From the NCBI RefSeq assembly GCF_947179515.1, contig NC_067487.1:42148514-42212513 (forward strand): DNA of 64,000 nucleotides. Reading direction: 5' to 3'. Position 1 is the first letter of the stretch; every line of letters starts with the position of its first letter. Of the stretch, positions 46,021-58,988 are shown in pieces. The notes below the pieces were generated by a model. The model did not search any database. It was given only the letters and a program-made list of their open reading frames with translations, and was not told where the DNA came from. Both the position numbers and the translations under genes were made by a program. This stretch comes from Apodemus sylvaticus. Lineage: Eukaryota > Chordata > Mammalia > Rodentia > Muridae.

Positions 46021-47478
46021 AACCATTGACAACAAATGCTGGAGCTGGAGTTCCAAAACTATGGAGACAAAGACCACTCATTCACTGGTGATCTGCTCTG
46101 AAAATCAGTGTGGATAATTATTTAAAAAGCTAAAAAGATCTACCTATATGAGTATATCACTCCTCAGCATTGACCCAATGGACTCAACACCCTACTTCAC
46201 ACAGACTTGAACAGCTGACCCATGCTCACTGTACCTCTGTTTGTAATAGCTTGGAAATAAAAACAACTTTAATGTCCTTCATTTGAAGAGCAGGTAATGC
46301 TGTTTGAGTGTGTATTACTAGGAATATTATTCTGCCAAAAAGAAGAATGAAATAATAAAATTCATAGGTAAATGGATGGACCTTGACATTTTTATGCAGA
46401 ATAAGACAACCCAGGCCCAGAAAGAGAAATACTGCATGTTCTCTCTTCTTTGTGGTTTCAATCTTTATGTATAAGTATATAGGGTGAATAATTCACAGAA
46501 ATCAGGGAAATAAAACTGGATTGTGAGGTGAATGAAGAAAGTAGAAGGAGCTCTAGAGATGGGCATAGTAGGACACAGGTGCAATGAAGGGAGAGGTAGG
46601 GAAAAATAGTTATTTAACTGAGAAGTGGGAGGGAAGCCATACAGAGGGAGGGAGGAAACACAGGCAACAGTAAGGTAATTTTTAAAAATGTCATAGGCAG
46701 CTCTCATTTAATGTCTATTCAAAATTACCTAGAACATGTACAGTTATATACACATATATTATAATTTTAGTGAAGTTATGGCCCTGGGAATGAAAAGGTT
46801 TAATAGCACCATCTAACATCTTGAAGATAACCAACACCCATCTAATTGGACTTAAGATCTACCCAGTAGGATATAGTTTATGCTGGATACTGTCAATCTA
46901 GCACACTGCTCATGTTTGGCCAGGTCATGTATCCTAGAGGAGAACCCACGCCTGCTACTTCTGTACATTAGCATAATTCCTAACTGCATCATAAATGTCA
47001 CCTTATACCCAAGGTAAGTGTAGGTGTCATCCTCTCACCCAAGAAACAATTTTTGGCAGCATACAAAGAGTGCTAAAGAAAGCCACAAGTGGTCAAAATG
47101 CACAGAACTGGCTGTGGGGTACATGTCTCCAAATGATACATCTACAATACAGCTCCAAAGGCTGATGAGGCTCATAGAACTACAGAGGAGACAACAAGAT
47201 AGTGAGAACCAGAGAACCGGGTCATCTGCTGAAGACTGTGTTGCTTTTATTTGACAGGCATGCTAAATGCATGAAATTTCAACACTATGTCAGGAGCCAT
47301 GACAACGCCATGGTGTGAACAGGGAAAAATCTCACAAGGTTCCACCCCTAGAGTTAAAGTAACTGCTTAGGAGGGATGATTAATCTTCCTCAGGGACGAT
47401 CACCCTAATTCATTCTCATTTTATTAATATGTCACACCAAATAAATTTAGCAGGTAGTATACACACGTGCACAAACAG

Positions 47479-47502
47479 ACACACACACACACACACACAC
47501 AC
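47479..47502. repeat. (CA)n microsatellite in the old L1 3' UTR
   Basis: About 12 CA units in the place where the older rodent L1 3' end carries a CA-rich stretch. Confidence 0.9.
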
Positions 47503-47625
47503 AGAAAAAAAGAAAAGAGGCCATGAATGTGAAAGGGAACATGACTCAGATAATCATGGGGAAGATCTGGAAAACAGGAGAGGGAGGGGAAAATATAATA
47601 TAGTATTCATACATGAGATTATTTT

Positions 47626-48514
47626 AAAATCTTACATAAAAAGGATTATAGTTTTATTTGACAGAAACCTGTATCTATGAGATAGTGGGAACTCTAGTCC
47701 TTTCTGCTATTCTGTATTGTGTGTGGGTGTCAGATTTTAGCAAACATATTCAAAGACAATTTTTAAAAAATGACTATTGAAATCAAAGAGCATTGCCAAG
47801 TTAAAAAACATTCTCTGTCATAATGTTTACTTTCCAAAAGAATTCAAATTTGACTTTTGGATATGGCTATTAGGTTTACATTGAAATAAATGGAGAGCCT
47901 ATTTCACTCTGGAAAGATTATTGATATATTGAGTCTTATGAGAGGGTAATCAATTGCATAGAAGTTTTATGAATCTTGAGTCATCATCTACAATAGTTGC
48001 TCCTCCTCCACTGTTCTTATAATTGTGACAGCACATTCTCATGACACTGCTGTGCATTTGGTTTATAGATTACACAGGTAGAATTCTGTGTAGTTCTAAT
48101 TAACAAATAACCTTTCGGCCCAAGCACTCAGAAGGTTTCTCTTAGTAATCAAAGAAAAATTTTCAATTTTAATTCAAGTTGTGTTTGTAATTCTAAAAGT
48201 CTAATTGGGTTCCTAGGGTTGATTTTACATGGATTGTTCTTTTCTCTGATAGATCCTCACATCTCTACCACATTTATAATATGAGCTTACCTTTTGTATT
48301 TATTTAATTTAAAAAGGGTTTTAGAATCACAGTAATTACAAAAAATAAGACATACAGCTTTGATCATTTTCCATATGACTTGAAATGCATTGAGCTGTCT
48401 GTTCTTTCTGCCACTAACATTTTCAGAGGTTTAAAAATGAGATAATTAGATAACGATACCTATTTTATGATTATGAATGGTGCATACATAGAATAATAGA
48501 AAAAGCCAGAAACA
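47626..48514. other. Unassigned AT-rich DNA
   Basis: No gene or repeat recognised. Confidence 0.4.
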
Positions 48515-48882
48515 ATTATGCTCAACTATAGAAGAAAATTACTGACAAAGGCAACTCTTATAATAGAAAACATGTAATTGGGTCTAGTTATAGTTTTGGA
48601 GGTTTAGTCCATTATCATTATGGTGGGAAGCTTGGTGGTGTGAAGGCAGATGTGGTGCTAGAGAATTCTCTTGATCTACAGGCAACAAAGAGAAGATTCT
48701 CTCACTGAGCAAAGCTTGGGCATATGTAATGTCAAGAATTACCTTCAGGGTGACACATTCCCTCCAACAAGGCTACACCTACTCGAGCAAAGCCACATCT
48801 ACCCCAGCAAAGCCACACCCCAATAGTGCCACTTCCTATGGGCCAAACACTCAAGCATGTGAGTCTTATTCAAACCACCACA
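48515..48882 (-). mobile_element. MT-type (MTD-like) MaLR LTR
   Basis: The minus strand starts TGTGGTGGTTTGAATAAGAC at 48882, has 'ggaagtggcactattggggt', 'gtggctttgctggggtag', 'tgtagccttgttggagg' and, near the other end, 'aagagttgcctttgtcagta'. Start and promoter-side blocks fit MT-class MaLR; the far end near 48515 is decayed. Confidence 0.82.
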
Positions 48883-49194
48883 GAGACTAAAATTGACTAT
48901 GTAAAGTATCATGTGTTCCTCAGAAGCTGGTCACCCAATCAATTCATTCATATTCAGCCTTAGTCCTGTATGTGACCAGTGAACAGTGGCTAAACTCAGC
49001 CTTGACATCTAGACAAGTATTTAGAAGTAATGTCAAAAGTTCATTTAGCACTTTTATAGTTGTCCATAGCCACAAACAACCACTGAAGTGCTAATGTAAT
49101 GTGTGCTTTTATGCTGACAGTTTACCAGTTGTACACTTGGAATATCATCCTGACATATTTACACCTTCTTTATTTCAGTCAAAATGCCAGTATG

Positions 49195-49400
49195 GAGGAC
49201 TTATGAATGGCTCAGTCAATAAAAACACTTGCTGAAGAGCCTAAGGACCTGAGTTCAATTCTTGGGGATCAAGTTATGGAAGGAGGACATCGACTCATGT
49301 GAGTTGTCCTCTCATCTCCATATACATGGAGTGCCATACATATCCACACACAGTAATACATAAGTCCAACAAAATAAAATTTAAAGATGTACCTTAAAAA
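49195..49400 (+). mobile_element. B3-like tRNA-derived SINE
   Basis: 'gaatggctcagtcaataaaa', 'gcctaaggacctgagttc', 'catgtgagttgtcctctcat' and an A-rich tail with 'aaaataaaatttaaag' give the order of a tRNA-derived B3-class SINE. Diverged, no clear duplication. The spacer to 49987 is unassigned. Confidence 0.75.
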
Positions 49401-49987
49401 ATTTCCAGCACAGATGGGAAGGAGTCCTCAAGTCCCTACCTCTACTGGCTGCTGGCTGCTGTTAACAGAGAGTCACTAATTTAGAGAATGTGGTCACTAG
49501 GAAGTAACTCATTCCCCATGCTACAGTGGATAGTTCTATATCCTCTGACATATTGTCAGCATTAACTGCCAGAGGCTCTCAATAATAATTACTAAAAGAT
49601 ATCAAATTGGGTGGAGAATGAGTTTAGTGAGTTCGTCTAGGAGACGGAGAGATGTAGTCAGAAGAGTGGAGAAGACCAAAATGCATGTATGAAAAGCACA
49701 AATAATAAAAATTGGAAATCACCTCTTAGTTCTTAGATGTGGCTACTGGTATGTTTTTTTCATACTTGAGTGGACAGCCATCACATTCATGCACATACGG
49801 ACTCTTTATCTAGACTTAATAAGTTATCAGAAAAAGACACAGGGAGTTAACACAATATTGAGGGGGAAATAAGGGTAGATATGTTCATGCTTAATTTTAT
49901 TCATTTATTAAATTTTTAGAAATAAAATGTTATTGGACCTTTGTATTTCCTTGAGAACTGCTAGTGCATTTTCTTAACCTATGAAGT

Positions 49988-50641
49988 AGAAATTTCTGGT
50001 TTCTTTGGAGACCCAATTGTCTCATGTGATCTATTATGGAAACTGTGTTATGAGATGATGTTTTTGCTGAAGCAGAAACTTGGGAGGATGTTTTGCTGAG
50101 AACAGACCTGTGGTATTTTTCTGGTCGCAGGTTAGAAAAAGAGCATATGATATTTTGCTAGACTGGACACTTGAGAGAACATGTGATGTTTGGAAAGGAT
50201 GTAAATATAACCCAACATCCAGTGGATAATGCTGTCTGATATTGGTTTGCCTTGCCATTCTTTGCTCTTCATCATTTTGTGTGACTTCATAGAGAGAAAC
50301 ACCACCAGAGAACTGCTGATGGTGTTTGAGCTGCTACTTGCTGCTTCTCCTGACTTGGGCTGATTGGCAGAGCATTGCAGTGTCTTCTGGATTGAACTGC
50401 TGTTCCTGATTCGCAAATCATATTTGTGAGTATATGATGGTTGATTTGTATGAACTGAACTGCTGATATCCTGACAATGCAGACTGGAATTGTTAGATAG
50501 AACTATTTATAAACAGGTCCACCTCCTTCTTTGCCCTATTAACCTTTTCCTTCCACTACCTCTGGTGCGTGGTGTGCTAAAAGAAAGGTTAAAACATTTA
50601 AAATTCCTCATTAAAATATGTTTTACAAATATAAGCCTACA
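49988..50641 (+). mobile_element. LTR-like dispersed repeat, copy C
   Basis: Same start ('aaatttctggtttctttgg') and same end ('ataagcctaca') as copy B. TATA-like 'gtaaatataaccc' near 50200. Inside it has 'gatgttttgctgagaacag', 'acaccaccagagaactgctg' and 'ctattaaccttttccttcc'. No internal coding sequence. Confidence 0.75.
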
Positions 50642-50689
50642 GTCCTATTTATTAATTGTCAGGAACATTGATAGTCTAATAGTTCATAT

Positions 50690-50850
50690 ATTTTAGATGT
50701 CAATCCCTCAATCTAAGTTATAGCTAATAAGGATTTTCTCCTATACTGTAGGCTGTATTTTTTCTGCTGATAGTCTTTGTTGCTGTACAGAAGTCTGTTT
50801 ACTGTCTTTGGCTCTTACCTTAATATCTAGTTGACCAATATAACATTAAA
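50690..50850 (-). mobile_element. Ancient LINE-1 fragment
   Basis: 'ggattttctcctatactgta' and 'tgctgtacagaagtctgttt' match, in reverse orientation, the ORF2 region coding for the part just after the reverse transcriptase in old mammalian L1. Confidence 0.6.
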
Positions 50851-51212
50851 ATCATGGTGGCATGCAAATTATAAAGCTAGGTCATGAGAGCAAATTAAAT
50901 TTCTGTTGACTTATCTGATATACTATGTATGAAATTCTCCAATCCTAAAGTTATTAGGATATGAGAAAATTTAAACTAACCATGTTGGAAGAGTGCATGA
51001 ATGAGTCCATAAGCTAAGTAGATACCGGACTCTTCTGTCATTCCAACTTCCAAGTGGAGATAATCCAAATACAATTGAGTAAGATATACTAAGCACCTCT
51101 ACCACATTTGTCCTTGGCAAATTCTTGATCCATAGAAACTAAGAAATATCATAAACTTGCTTTAATGTGTTCAGCATTAGGACAATGTTAAAATTATAGC
51201 AATAGATAACCA

Positions 51213-51610
51213 TGCTGGCTAGGTTCAACTTGACATGAGTTAGAATCATCAGAGAAGAGGTAACTTCAATTTTTTAAATGGCCTCCAAAAAGCAGGGTTA
51301 TAGGCAAGACTGGGACATTTTCTTAGTTAGTATTGATGTGGTGGGGCTCCACCCCTTGTGGTGAGCTATTTTTTGGCTAGTGGTCCTACATTCTATAAGA
51401 AATTATGTTGAGAAAGTCATAAATTGTATGCTAGTAAACATCACTCCTCTATGGACCCTGCATCAGCTCCTGACTCCAACTTCCTGCCCTCTAGAGTTTT
51501 GCCCTTCTATAATAAACAATGATGTGGGAACATAAGCCTAATAAATCCTTTCACTTTGTTAATTTAAGTCATAGTGTTTCATAACAGCCACAGTAACCTT
51601 AACTAAGACA
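51213..51610 (+). mobile_element. MT/ORR1-group-like LTR, second copy
   Basis: 'ggttcaacttgacatgag', 'ataggcaagactgggacat', 'ccctgcatcagctcctgact', 'aagcctaataaatcctttca' and the end ...CCTTAACTAAGACA match 28878-29276 in order. It starts TGCTGGCTAGG and ends CA. 'ataac' lies just outside both ends, a suggestive 5-bp duplication with a 2-base offset on the left. Confidence 0.78.
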
Positions 51611-51789
51611 ATAACAAAAATACATTCTGCTACCTTCAAAGGAAGTTGCCATTATTAAAACCTAAAACATAGTCAATGAATGAGAGATCAAATATTAATG
51701 ATAAATGGCCATCAATTATGCTCAAAAGTTTAGCAAGAAGTCTATAGGAATTTGAAGAGTTTATCATTGTGAATTAAAATGTATATCCT

Positions 51790-52130
51790 TCTATTATTTG
51801 GATATAAAATGCCTCAAGGATGCCCATTTATTAAAGGTTTAGTAAAAGTTTTTGGCACATTTGAGAAGAAGTGGAACCTTTAGGATGTGAGTCTAATAGG
51901 AGGAGGTCAGATTCCAAGGTGAATGAGCTTCAAAGAGAAATTGTTTTTCTGGGTCCTTTTTTTTCTTTCTCTCATTGCTACCATGATGTTTTGATGTGAA
52001 GTCTTGCCTATCAGTGGTTACTGTGTATCCCTCAGTCAAGAGAATTATATTACTTTTGGCTGAAATCTCTAAAGCTATAAAGCAAAACAAACATTTTATT
52101 ATTTATAAGACTTCAGTGATAGGAAATCAC
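51790..52130 (+). mobile_element. Older MaLR-type LTR
   Basis: 'tttggatataaaatgcctc', 'agaagtggaacctttaggat', 'ctctcattgctaccatgatg' and 'gcaaaacaaacattttatt' keep the order of mammalian MaLR LTRs (MLT/MT-like). Low identity. Confidence 0.5.
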
Positions 52131-52780
52131 ACCACTGGTGCAATAATGCACTTACAGCTCCATGGAGAGCACCCTCATAATAGGGCCAAAATAAACATGC
52201 TTAACTGACTTTGACAAAGCATCCAGAGCAATTCAAAGGAAGAAAGATTTCTAGTTACAAACTGCATTTAAGCATTAGATGTCCAGTTGCAATGTAGTAA
52301 GCTTAGACACACAGAACTTAAAACTTTCCAAAAACACTACTTCAAAGTGAACCACAGAAAATTAAGAAACCCAAATTTCTACAAAACACCAAAGAAATGC
52401 TGCATGGCAAGGAGATTCATATGTTTTTATATCCCATAACAAAATCATTTAATAAAAATTGGTTAATTGGGATGTATTTATTTATTTTTAAAAATCTGAT
52501 CAGTAATAATTTGACACGCTCATGAGAATGAAGTCAAAGCACTTACTAAAATAAATATTTGCAAATTACATTTGTCCAGAATATCTTAAATAAAAATATA
52601 TAAAATATCTTATATTTCAACAGTAAACTTTAAAAGCTCAATGAAAAGAGAGATGAAAGGTCTGAACATAAATCTGTCAAATATATGAAAGGAAAATGAG
52701 CATAATAAACTGTTTAACATTTTATGTCAATAGATAATAAACACCAAAACAAAAACTTTATACATTTTACTATGACTTTT

Positions 52781-52857
52781 TAGATAGATAGATAGATAGA
52801 GCGATAGATAGATAGATAGATTGATGGATGGATGGATGGATGGATGGATGGATAGAT
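52781..52857. repeat. (GATA)n-(GATG)n microsatellite
   Basis: GATA units with one 'gcga' interruption, then about seven GATG units. The flanking 52131-52780 and 52858-54117 are AT-rich with no recognised gene. Confidence 0.97.
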
Positions 52858-54117
52858 AAAGTCAGGACAATATAAACTCTAATTCATTACTTTGGAGAAT
52901 GAAAAATACTATAGACAAGTTGGAATATTTATCAAGCTACCTTCAGTACTACATATGATCTAGAAACAGTGATCCCTGATATTTATACAACCACGGTGAT
53001 AAGTTAGATCTGCAAAATTACATGAATGCAAATATTTATAGCTTCTATATTCACAATTATGAAAGAAACTAAAGCAACTAAGCCATCTCTTGAATTTAGT
53101 GATGAAAAGGAATGGATTATCCCACCAAGTGGTCATGACTCTTAAATATATATTATTGCTAAATGAAAGGATGAACCAAGAAACTACATCTTCCACAATT
53201 CTTTCTCTATGCCATGCCAGAAATGAAAGAGTATGACACTTCTAACATAGCTGTAACTGTTAGGGCTTTTGATGGGAAAGAAAATTGGATAAGTAAAGCA
53301 AAAAGAACTTTAGGGGTAGTGATGAATGATATAGTAATATATTATACTAAAATGACAAATTTATGATGCTATAGCCTTGTCAAATCCTGTAGAACCTGAA
53401 ATTACAGAATAAAACTTAGAGCATGCAAAATAAAGATAAATACTTACATGTCCGTGTGATCCTAGAATTAAATGTCATTTATGACAAATGAATCTAACTC
53501 TATTTTGAATGTTTAGAATACCATAGCTGAAGTGTGCTGGTTTGAACTAAATAGGGAATGGAATTAATTACAAAACAAATGTACTGTGGATGGTAAATTC
53601 TAACTGGGATGTTACAAGAGTTCTTGAGTTATTGTCCATGTAAACAAACTTCAATTGTACATTTAAATAAATAGATATGAGCTAACAAAAGTCAGTTTTC
53701 TCTCTTGGAGTGGTAATTACATTAAGTTAGAGGAGAAGAAAGAATGATACATGCATAAATTAATCAGCATTGGAGACGTTAGCACAAGAATATTTTGAGC
53801 TTAATAGTTTGATGGATACATATAGGACTACTGATGGGTATTTGATACACATAGTTTAACCATACACCTATTCTTTGACTAGCAGAATAGGCTGAACTTA
53901 AAAAATGATAATACAGTAGCAACATGTAGACCTGGCTGTTAGTTAACTTTTGGATTCTAATGTACTTTTTAACTTTTTAAATAAAATAATCTAGAGTAGA
54001 AATAGCTATTTGTGGAGCAGGAGAAGCAAATATATGAGGGCAACTCATTCCAGATGTCATACAGAATCATTAATGCTCCAAAGGAAGAATGACTTAAAAA
54101 CATTGCCATAGGTTTTT

Positions 54118-54148
<31 letters not shown>

Positions 54149-54368
54149 GGATTTCTTTTTTTTTCTTTTTTTTTCTTCGATATATTTTTTTATTTACATT
54201 TCAAATGATTTCCCCTTTTCTGGTCCCCCACTCCCCGAAAATCACATAAGCCCCCTTCCCATCCCCTGTTCTCCCACCCACCCCTTCTCACTTCCCTGTT
54301 CTGGTTTTGCCTTATACTGCTACACTGAGTCTGTCCAGAACCAGGGGCCACTCCTCCATTCTTGTACT
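54118..54368 (-). mobile_element. LINE-1 3' stub with a long T-run (A-tail complement)
   Basis: A ~29-base T-run and further T-rich blocks precede 'cttcgatatatttttttatt', 'ccccttttctggtcccccac' and 'ccactcctccattcttgtac'. This is the last ~200 bases of a young-type mouse L1 3' UTR in reverse. The long, little-interrupted tail suggests a recent insertion. No secure duplication. Confidence 0.9.
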
Positions 54369-54469
54369 ACAATTTTCTTTGCTGACTAAGGGTACCTGAA
54401 CACTTTCACAGTGTATGACATCCACTTGTACTTCTGCTTTAAAAAAAAATTCTGTTCAATCCCACAGCC

Positions 54470-54870
54470 CAATTTTTTTTAAATTGGGTTGTTTGTTTTC
54501 TTGATCTTTATTTTTTGAAATCTTTGCATGTTCTCAATATTAATCTCATGCTTTATATATAGCTGACAAGGGCACCCTGTGTCCATTCTGCAGGCTGCCC
54601 CTTCTCCCAGTCGACAATTCCCTTCTATGGATGCTATTTTCTTTTTCTTTTCTAATAATGTTGTGACATTATTTTAGTCAGCTATTGGTCTTATTCCCTG
54701 AACTGCTGAAGCCTTTCAGTATGTCTCTGTCTGTGCTCACAAATTGAAGTGTAATGTACTTCTGGCTTTTCCTCTGACAATTTCAAATCATCACTTCTTA
54801 ATCTACTTGAAGTCAAGTTTTGTTCAGAATGATGTATGAGGAAATGCTGTCTTCTGCATATGTTATAACT
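54470..54870 (-). mobile_element. Ancient LINE-1 fragment
   Basis: 'aattgggttgtttgttttct', 'attctgcaggctgcccct' and 'ctacttgaagtcaag' match old mammalian L1 ORF2 in reverse orientation. Confidence 0.6.
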
Positions 54871-55272
54871 ATTAGAGTCATGAACAGTCAGAGTGGTTAC
54901 TTACAAGACAAAGCAAATCAAAATTCTAGCATAGACTAATAAGGGGAAGAGAACTCAGGTTATCATGCCTAACCAAGAAACTATCAGTAAATGAATAGAC
55001 ACTAGCAAAGAAAAATAATTTTACTTCAAAGGAGTATTACTGGGTACAAAAAAATACACTTTATGGCAGGCCGGTAAATAAGTATTGTTCATACCAGCAT
55101 AGTCAAATGGAGAAATCCAAGGTCATGGACCAATAAGATACTGGAAATTCTGGTCTCCAATATGGGCTAAAGATTGGTGGCAAATCTTTCCTTGGGAATC
55201 CAGGTGTGAATTTTTATGAACAAAGTATCAGTGTGTACAAAACAAGGAACTTCTTCCTAGATATTTACAGAG

Positions 55273-55275
<3 letters not shown>

Positions 55276-55350
<75 letters not shown>
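55276..55350. repeat. (TC)n microsatellite, ~37 units
   Basis: Pure TC dinucleotides, the longest perfect TC run in the window. Confidence 0.98.
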
Positions 55351-55353
<3 letters not shown>

Positions 55354-58115
55354 TTAAATATAATCTGCTTAGTATGTATAAGTCTACTTGCAAATATGTT
55401 TCAGAGATGGTCATTTGGTATTGGTTAACCAATTGTACTTTTCCCTAGGGAAGACCATATTTCACACTCTCAGCATTCCTTAGTTGCAGGTAGTTCTTAT
55501 GTAGGGTTGAGGCTTTGGTCATTTCCTTGTTTGATTTATATCTCCATTGGCATCATTCTTGTTCAGCTCATATTTGGGCAGTCATATTGATGAAATTTTA
55601 TTTGTAAGATCCATCTGCTGTAGCTGACCTGAATTTCTCTTTTCTGAAGGCTAGCTTTCACAGTAGTAGAAGGTACCATGCAAGCATCCAAAGGATGGAG
55701 GTAACCAATAGTCCTACCCAACTACAATGTCTATGAATCGTTTAATGGAATTCTCTTTGGAAGCAAGAATGCTACATTTTCATGAGCACATGAAGTTTTT
55801 AATATCAATTGGTGATGTTACTTTGCGATAATTGACATGGACTTGTTGGAAAAAGGTCTATGTTCCTTCTTGTAGCCTTTTGGTGGACTACTAAAATCAT
55901 TTTGCTTCTTAAGCTCATTCAACTTGTTGATGAAGCTGTGGGATGCTTTTCAAAATAGTGTTACAAAATCATGAAGAAAAAGATAATCAATAACATTTAT
56001 AGAGTCACCAAAAACGTTAAAGGATGTTTAAGCAATATTAGAATAATAAATAATACCTTTTGATAAACAAAACAATTACTACAATTTTGAAGTAATGGTG
56101 AGAACAATTGTTTAATTATAACTACAAAAGCTAACAATTAAAATGAAAGCATTCAAGATTTCTCTAATGGTAAAACATATCAAGTATGTCAAATAACGTG
56201 CTCTTTAATTTTGTCTATATTCATAGTTGAGAAAAGGAAAAGATTTTAGCTATATTATATGCCTTTTTCTTATGAAACAAAAGCCCCTTATTGAGAAAGT
56301 TTATACACAGATCTTTCCTACCCATTGTCTTATGTTGGTAGTACTTTCCCCTTTCTCCTTACATGCAGTTTTGGCTTGGCATTCATTAAAGGCATTTCCT
56401 AAACTCTAAAACCAGAGCAGCAGATTGCATTACACAACTCTCTTGAACCCGCTGCTTTGATGTTATTCTTTTCTTCCTCAGTGGGTCTGTCTCCTTTACC
56501 TAGATGGAGTCTTGCTCATGAGGGGCATTCAATAAGCATTTTCTATATGAATGAATGATGGTGCTTCCTGTTTGTGCTCCACAGGAAAGTCAACTTCCTA
56601 GTTTCACATGTGATAATTCAAGAAAACTAATGTGGCATGGGAAGAAAGAAGTCGAACACTGATCAGCTTTTTGAAGAGAAAACTGTTCTTCTAGTTCCTC
56701 TCTTCTTGGTTATTTATTTCAGCTTAACTCCAAACATCCTATTATATACTCCAAAATTAGAAACATGGACTCCACTATGGGTCTTTCTCTTTATTTTGCC
56801 TTATTTGCAAAGGTTTAAACATACCATATAAAAAGCTTTAACTAACCATTCAACACTATGTGCTCCACATTCTATGAAGCCAAAAGGAGTCTTTATGAAC
56901 TGCCCATATGACAAGGAATATAGAATGGTGATATAAGTAGAATCAAGAAAAACTTAACACTAATAACAATAAACAAGGAAAACAGGGCAATCAAGTTGTC
57001 CCTATAAAGGATTTATAAGGAATAAAGCTTTCTTAGTCATGTGTAAAGTAAAAATATAAAGGTTTGTTTATTGGGAAATGATGTCTAAAATACAACTGTC
57101 CATCCATTTACACATGTGTATTTATCTTTTATAAAAATTATTATAAAACCCAGCCACATTTAAAATTGTAAGAATGCAAAAGTAATGACAAAATGTCAAC
57201 TGCTTTGGTAGATGTATATACCTTTTGAATCTTCCAAATTTACTGAGCCTGAATTACTGAGCATGAAGAAATGTACTCAGAGGCAGTAGTGTGTTTGTGG
57301 GTCACTCCCTCGACCCATCATTCTCTTCTCATTTGGTGAATCATGAGAGCGGTAATAGCAGTCTTGGTTTTCCATTCTGATTTACACAAGCCTTGCTTAA
57401 ATGGTACCCCTGAGGGAGAGGACCAGCAGAGAGGTGGCTCAGGAGAGGTAAACACATGATGTCAAAGCAGCTGCTTCTGCAAGCAGAGCAGAACATAAAG
57501 TGAACCCAAGAGGTTATTGATCCCATAGCAGGAGAGCTGTCACAGCTCATAGATCCCAAGCCCCTTGTCTCACATCTGCTTCCTTTCTTTTTGATACTCC
57601 AGGTTCTGAACTTGTTTACATAATTTCCTGTCTTTCATTCCATGCTTTTCAATGACAAAGAAGTAGAATACAGCAGAGATGAAGCTTAGTATAATAAAAA
57701 CCTGGCCTCACGGGTCATTTTGGTGTCTTCTCCTATATTGGGCATATCTTCAATCTTGATAAGTAGCACTATTATTCCTGAGACTGTTTCACTTTGGTAA
57801 ACATCTATATATTCAAGTGACTTTGTGGGGATAACTTTTAAGTGACTAATAAAAAAATAAAACTTAATGTTGATTTTTTCATTTAATATTAATTTTGATG
57901 TGAAACTATTACAATTATGCTTGAAATGGCATTTTATTAAAGATAATATTTCTGTGTATAAAATCTCTATTACTGACAAATAACAGCTCTAAAATAAAAT
58001 ATAAAATTTACATATAAAACTTAGGCACTTATGTATAGGTACCTGGGACAAAATATTACAGCATATCTTCTACTAGAAGGTATTTAGGAGGAAATCCTGG
58101 GAAATGTTTCCTTTC

Positions 58116-58140
58116 CTTCTCACTATGTCTTAGTGAGAAG
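58116..58140. other. Perfect 10-bp inverted repeat, 5-nt loop
   Basis: CTTCTCACTA at 58116-58125 and TAGTGAGAAG at 58131-58140 are exact reverse complements with loop TGTCT. No associated transcript or terminator feature is visible. Confidence 0.8.
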
Positions 58141-58744
58141 AGTTGCTCATTGTAACAATCTCTATTAATCTCCTTTAGACTTGTCTTCTTCTCATATCTC
58201 ATTTGCCTTCTTCTCCATGATTCCAGCTGAGGAAACTGACCATGAGACATCTCTAGTGCTCCTTAGAAGAAGATCAAATCAAACACGATTGATAGGCAAC
58301 ATCTCTCCTTCCATTCCAACTCTTCAAGGGGACAGCAATAGACTTGGAGGAAATTTCTTGGGGAAAATACTTGCAACAGAGAAGTTTGAGAGAAGTAGCA
58401 GATCTAATATAATGCTAACCCCAATGAGGAAGGAAAATTGAGGCAGAAAAGCTTAAAATGATAAGAACATTTATATATAAGCACATTTTTATTAATCTAG
58501 TATTTCCTTAAGTCACTATTATCAGTCAAAGGTGTTTACATCTATAAAGAATGCCCTGCCCCATAATCTATCCCCTCTCAATTACTGATTAGAAGCTTCC
58601 AGTGGGATATGTAGGCTTGGTCCATTGCACTAATTTTTTTGACTAAAGCATATGCATATCCCACCCAATTATACTTGATTCAGTTGGAGAGCTGATAGAA
58701 AAATTTTTATGTAATACACACATTATGGGGATTAGAAAGCCACC

Positions 58745-58976
58745 TACGACAGAGAGATGTATCAGCAGGTAAGAACATGTATTGTTCTATCTTAGGACCC
58801 AGGTTTGGTGCTCAAACTCATATTAAGTGGTTCACACCTACCTACGGGGATGCTACTCCAGCTCCAGAAAACACCTCTGGTCTCCTCAGGCACCTGAACT
58901 CACATGCACGCATGCTCCCACACAGACATATCCAGCACACAGAGAATTTAAAAATAAAATAAAATCATCAATAAAA
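58745..58976 (+). mobile_element. B3-type SINE
   Basis: 'agagatgtatcagcaggtaa' (decayed head), 'cccaggtttggtgctcaaac', 'gatgctactccagctccag' and 'gggcacctg'-like 'caggcacctgaactcacatg' followed by an AAAATAAAATAAAA tail. The L1 fragment that follows is inserted right behind this tail. Confidence 0.82.
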
Positions 58977-58988
58977 TTCAGTCCTTGG
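58977..58988. repeat. Left direct repeat, TTCAGTCCTTGG
   Basis: Twelve bases repeated exactly at 59856-59867, bracketing the L1 fragment. Confidence 0.88.

Larger units (their letters stand above)
44590..47625 (+). mobile_element. Old LINE-1, ORF2 3' half plus a long 3' UTR, with nested SINE
   Basis: ORF2 homology starts near 44590 ('aagacatctataatgagaac') and includes 'aattgcaatcaaaatcctc' (44800) and 'agtgggacctcataagac' (45404). It is interrupted at about 45658 by a B2/B3 SINE and its purine tail, and resumes at about 46023 ('acaacaaatgctggagctgg') after losing ~120 bases. The ORF2 end is near 46440. The old-type 3' UTR continues through 'tatggccctgggaatg' (46777), 'acccaaggtaagtgtagg' (47005) and a CA-containing end near 47500-47600. 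Stops and frameshifts throughout. No 5' half is present. Confidence 0.8.
54871..58744. other. Unassigned DNA with one microsatellite and one hairpin
   Basis: AT-rich and single-copy in appearance. The less AT-rich block 57290-57580 is not a recognised repeat, and its minus frame (72 codons) is not a known domain. No exon with matching splice sites was convincing. Confidence 0.4.

Noticed and set aside
45773..46081. Phe/Leu/Ser-rich minus-strand frame resembling a membrane protein
   Set aside because: Encoded by the complement of the (GAAA)n/(GGAA)n purine tract.
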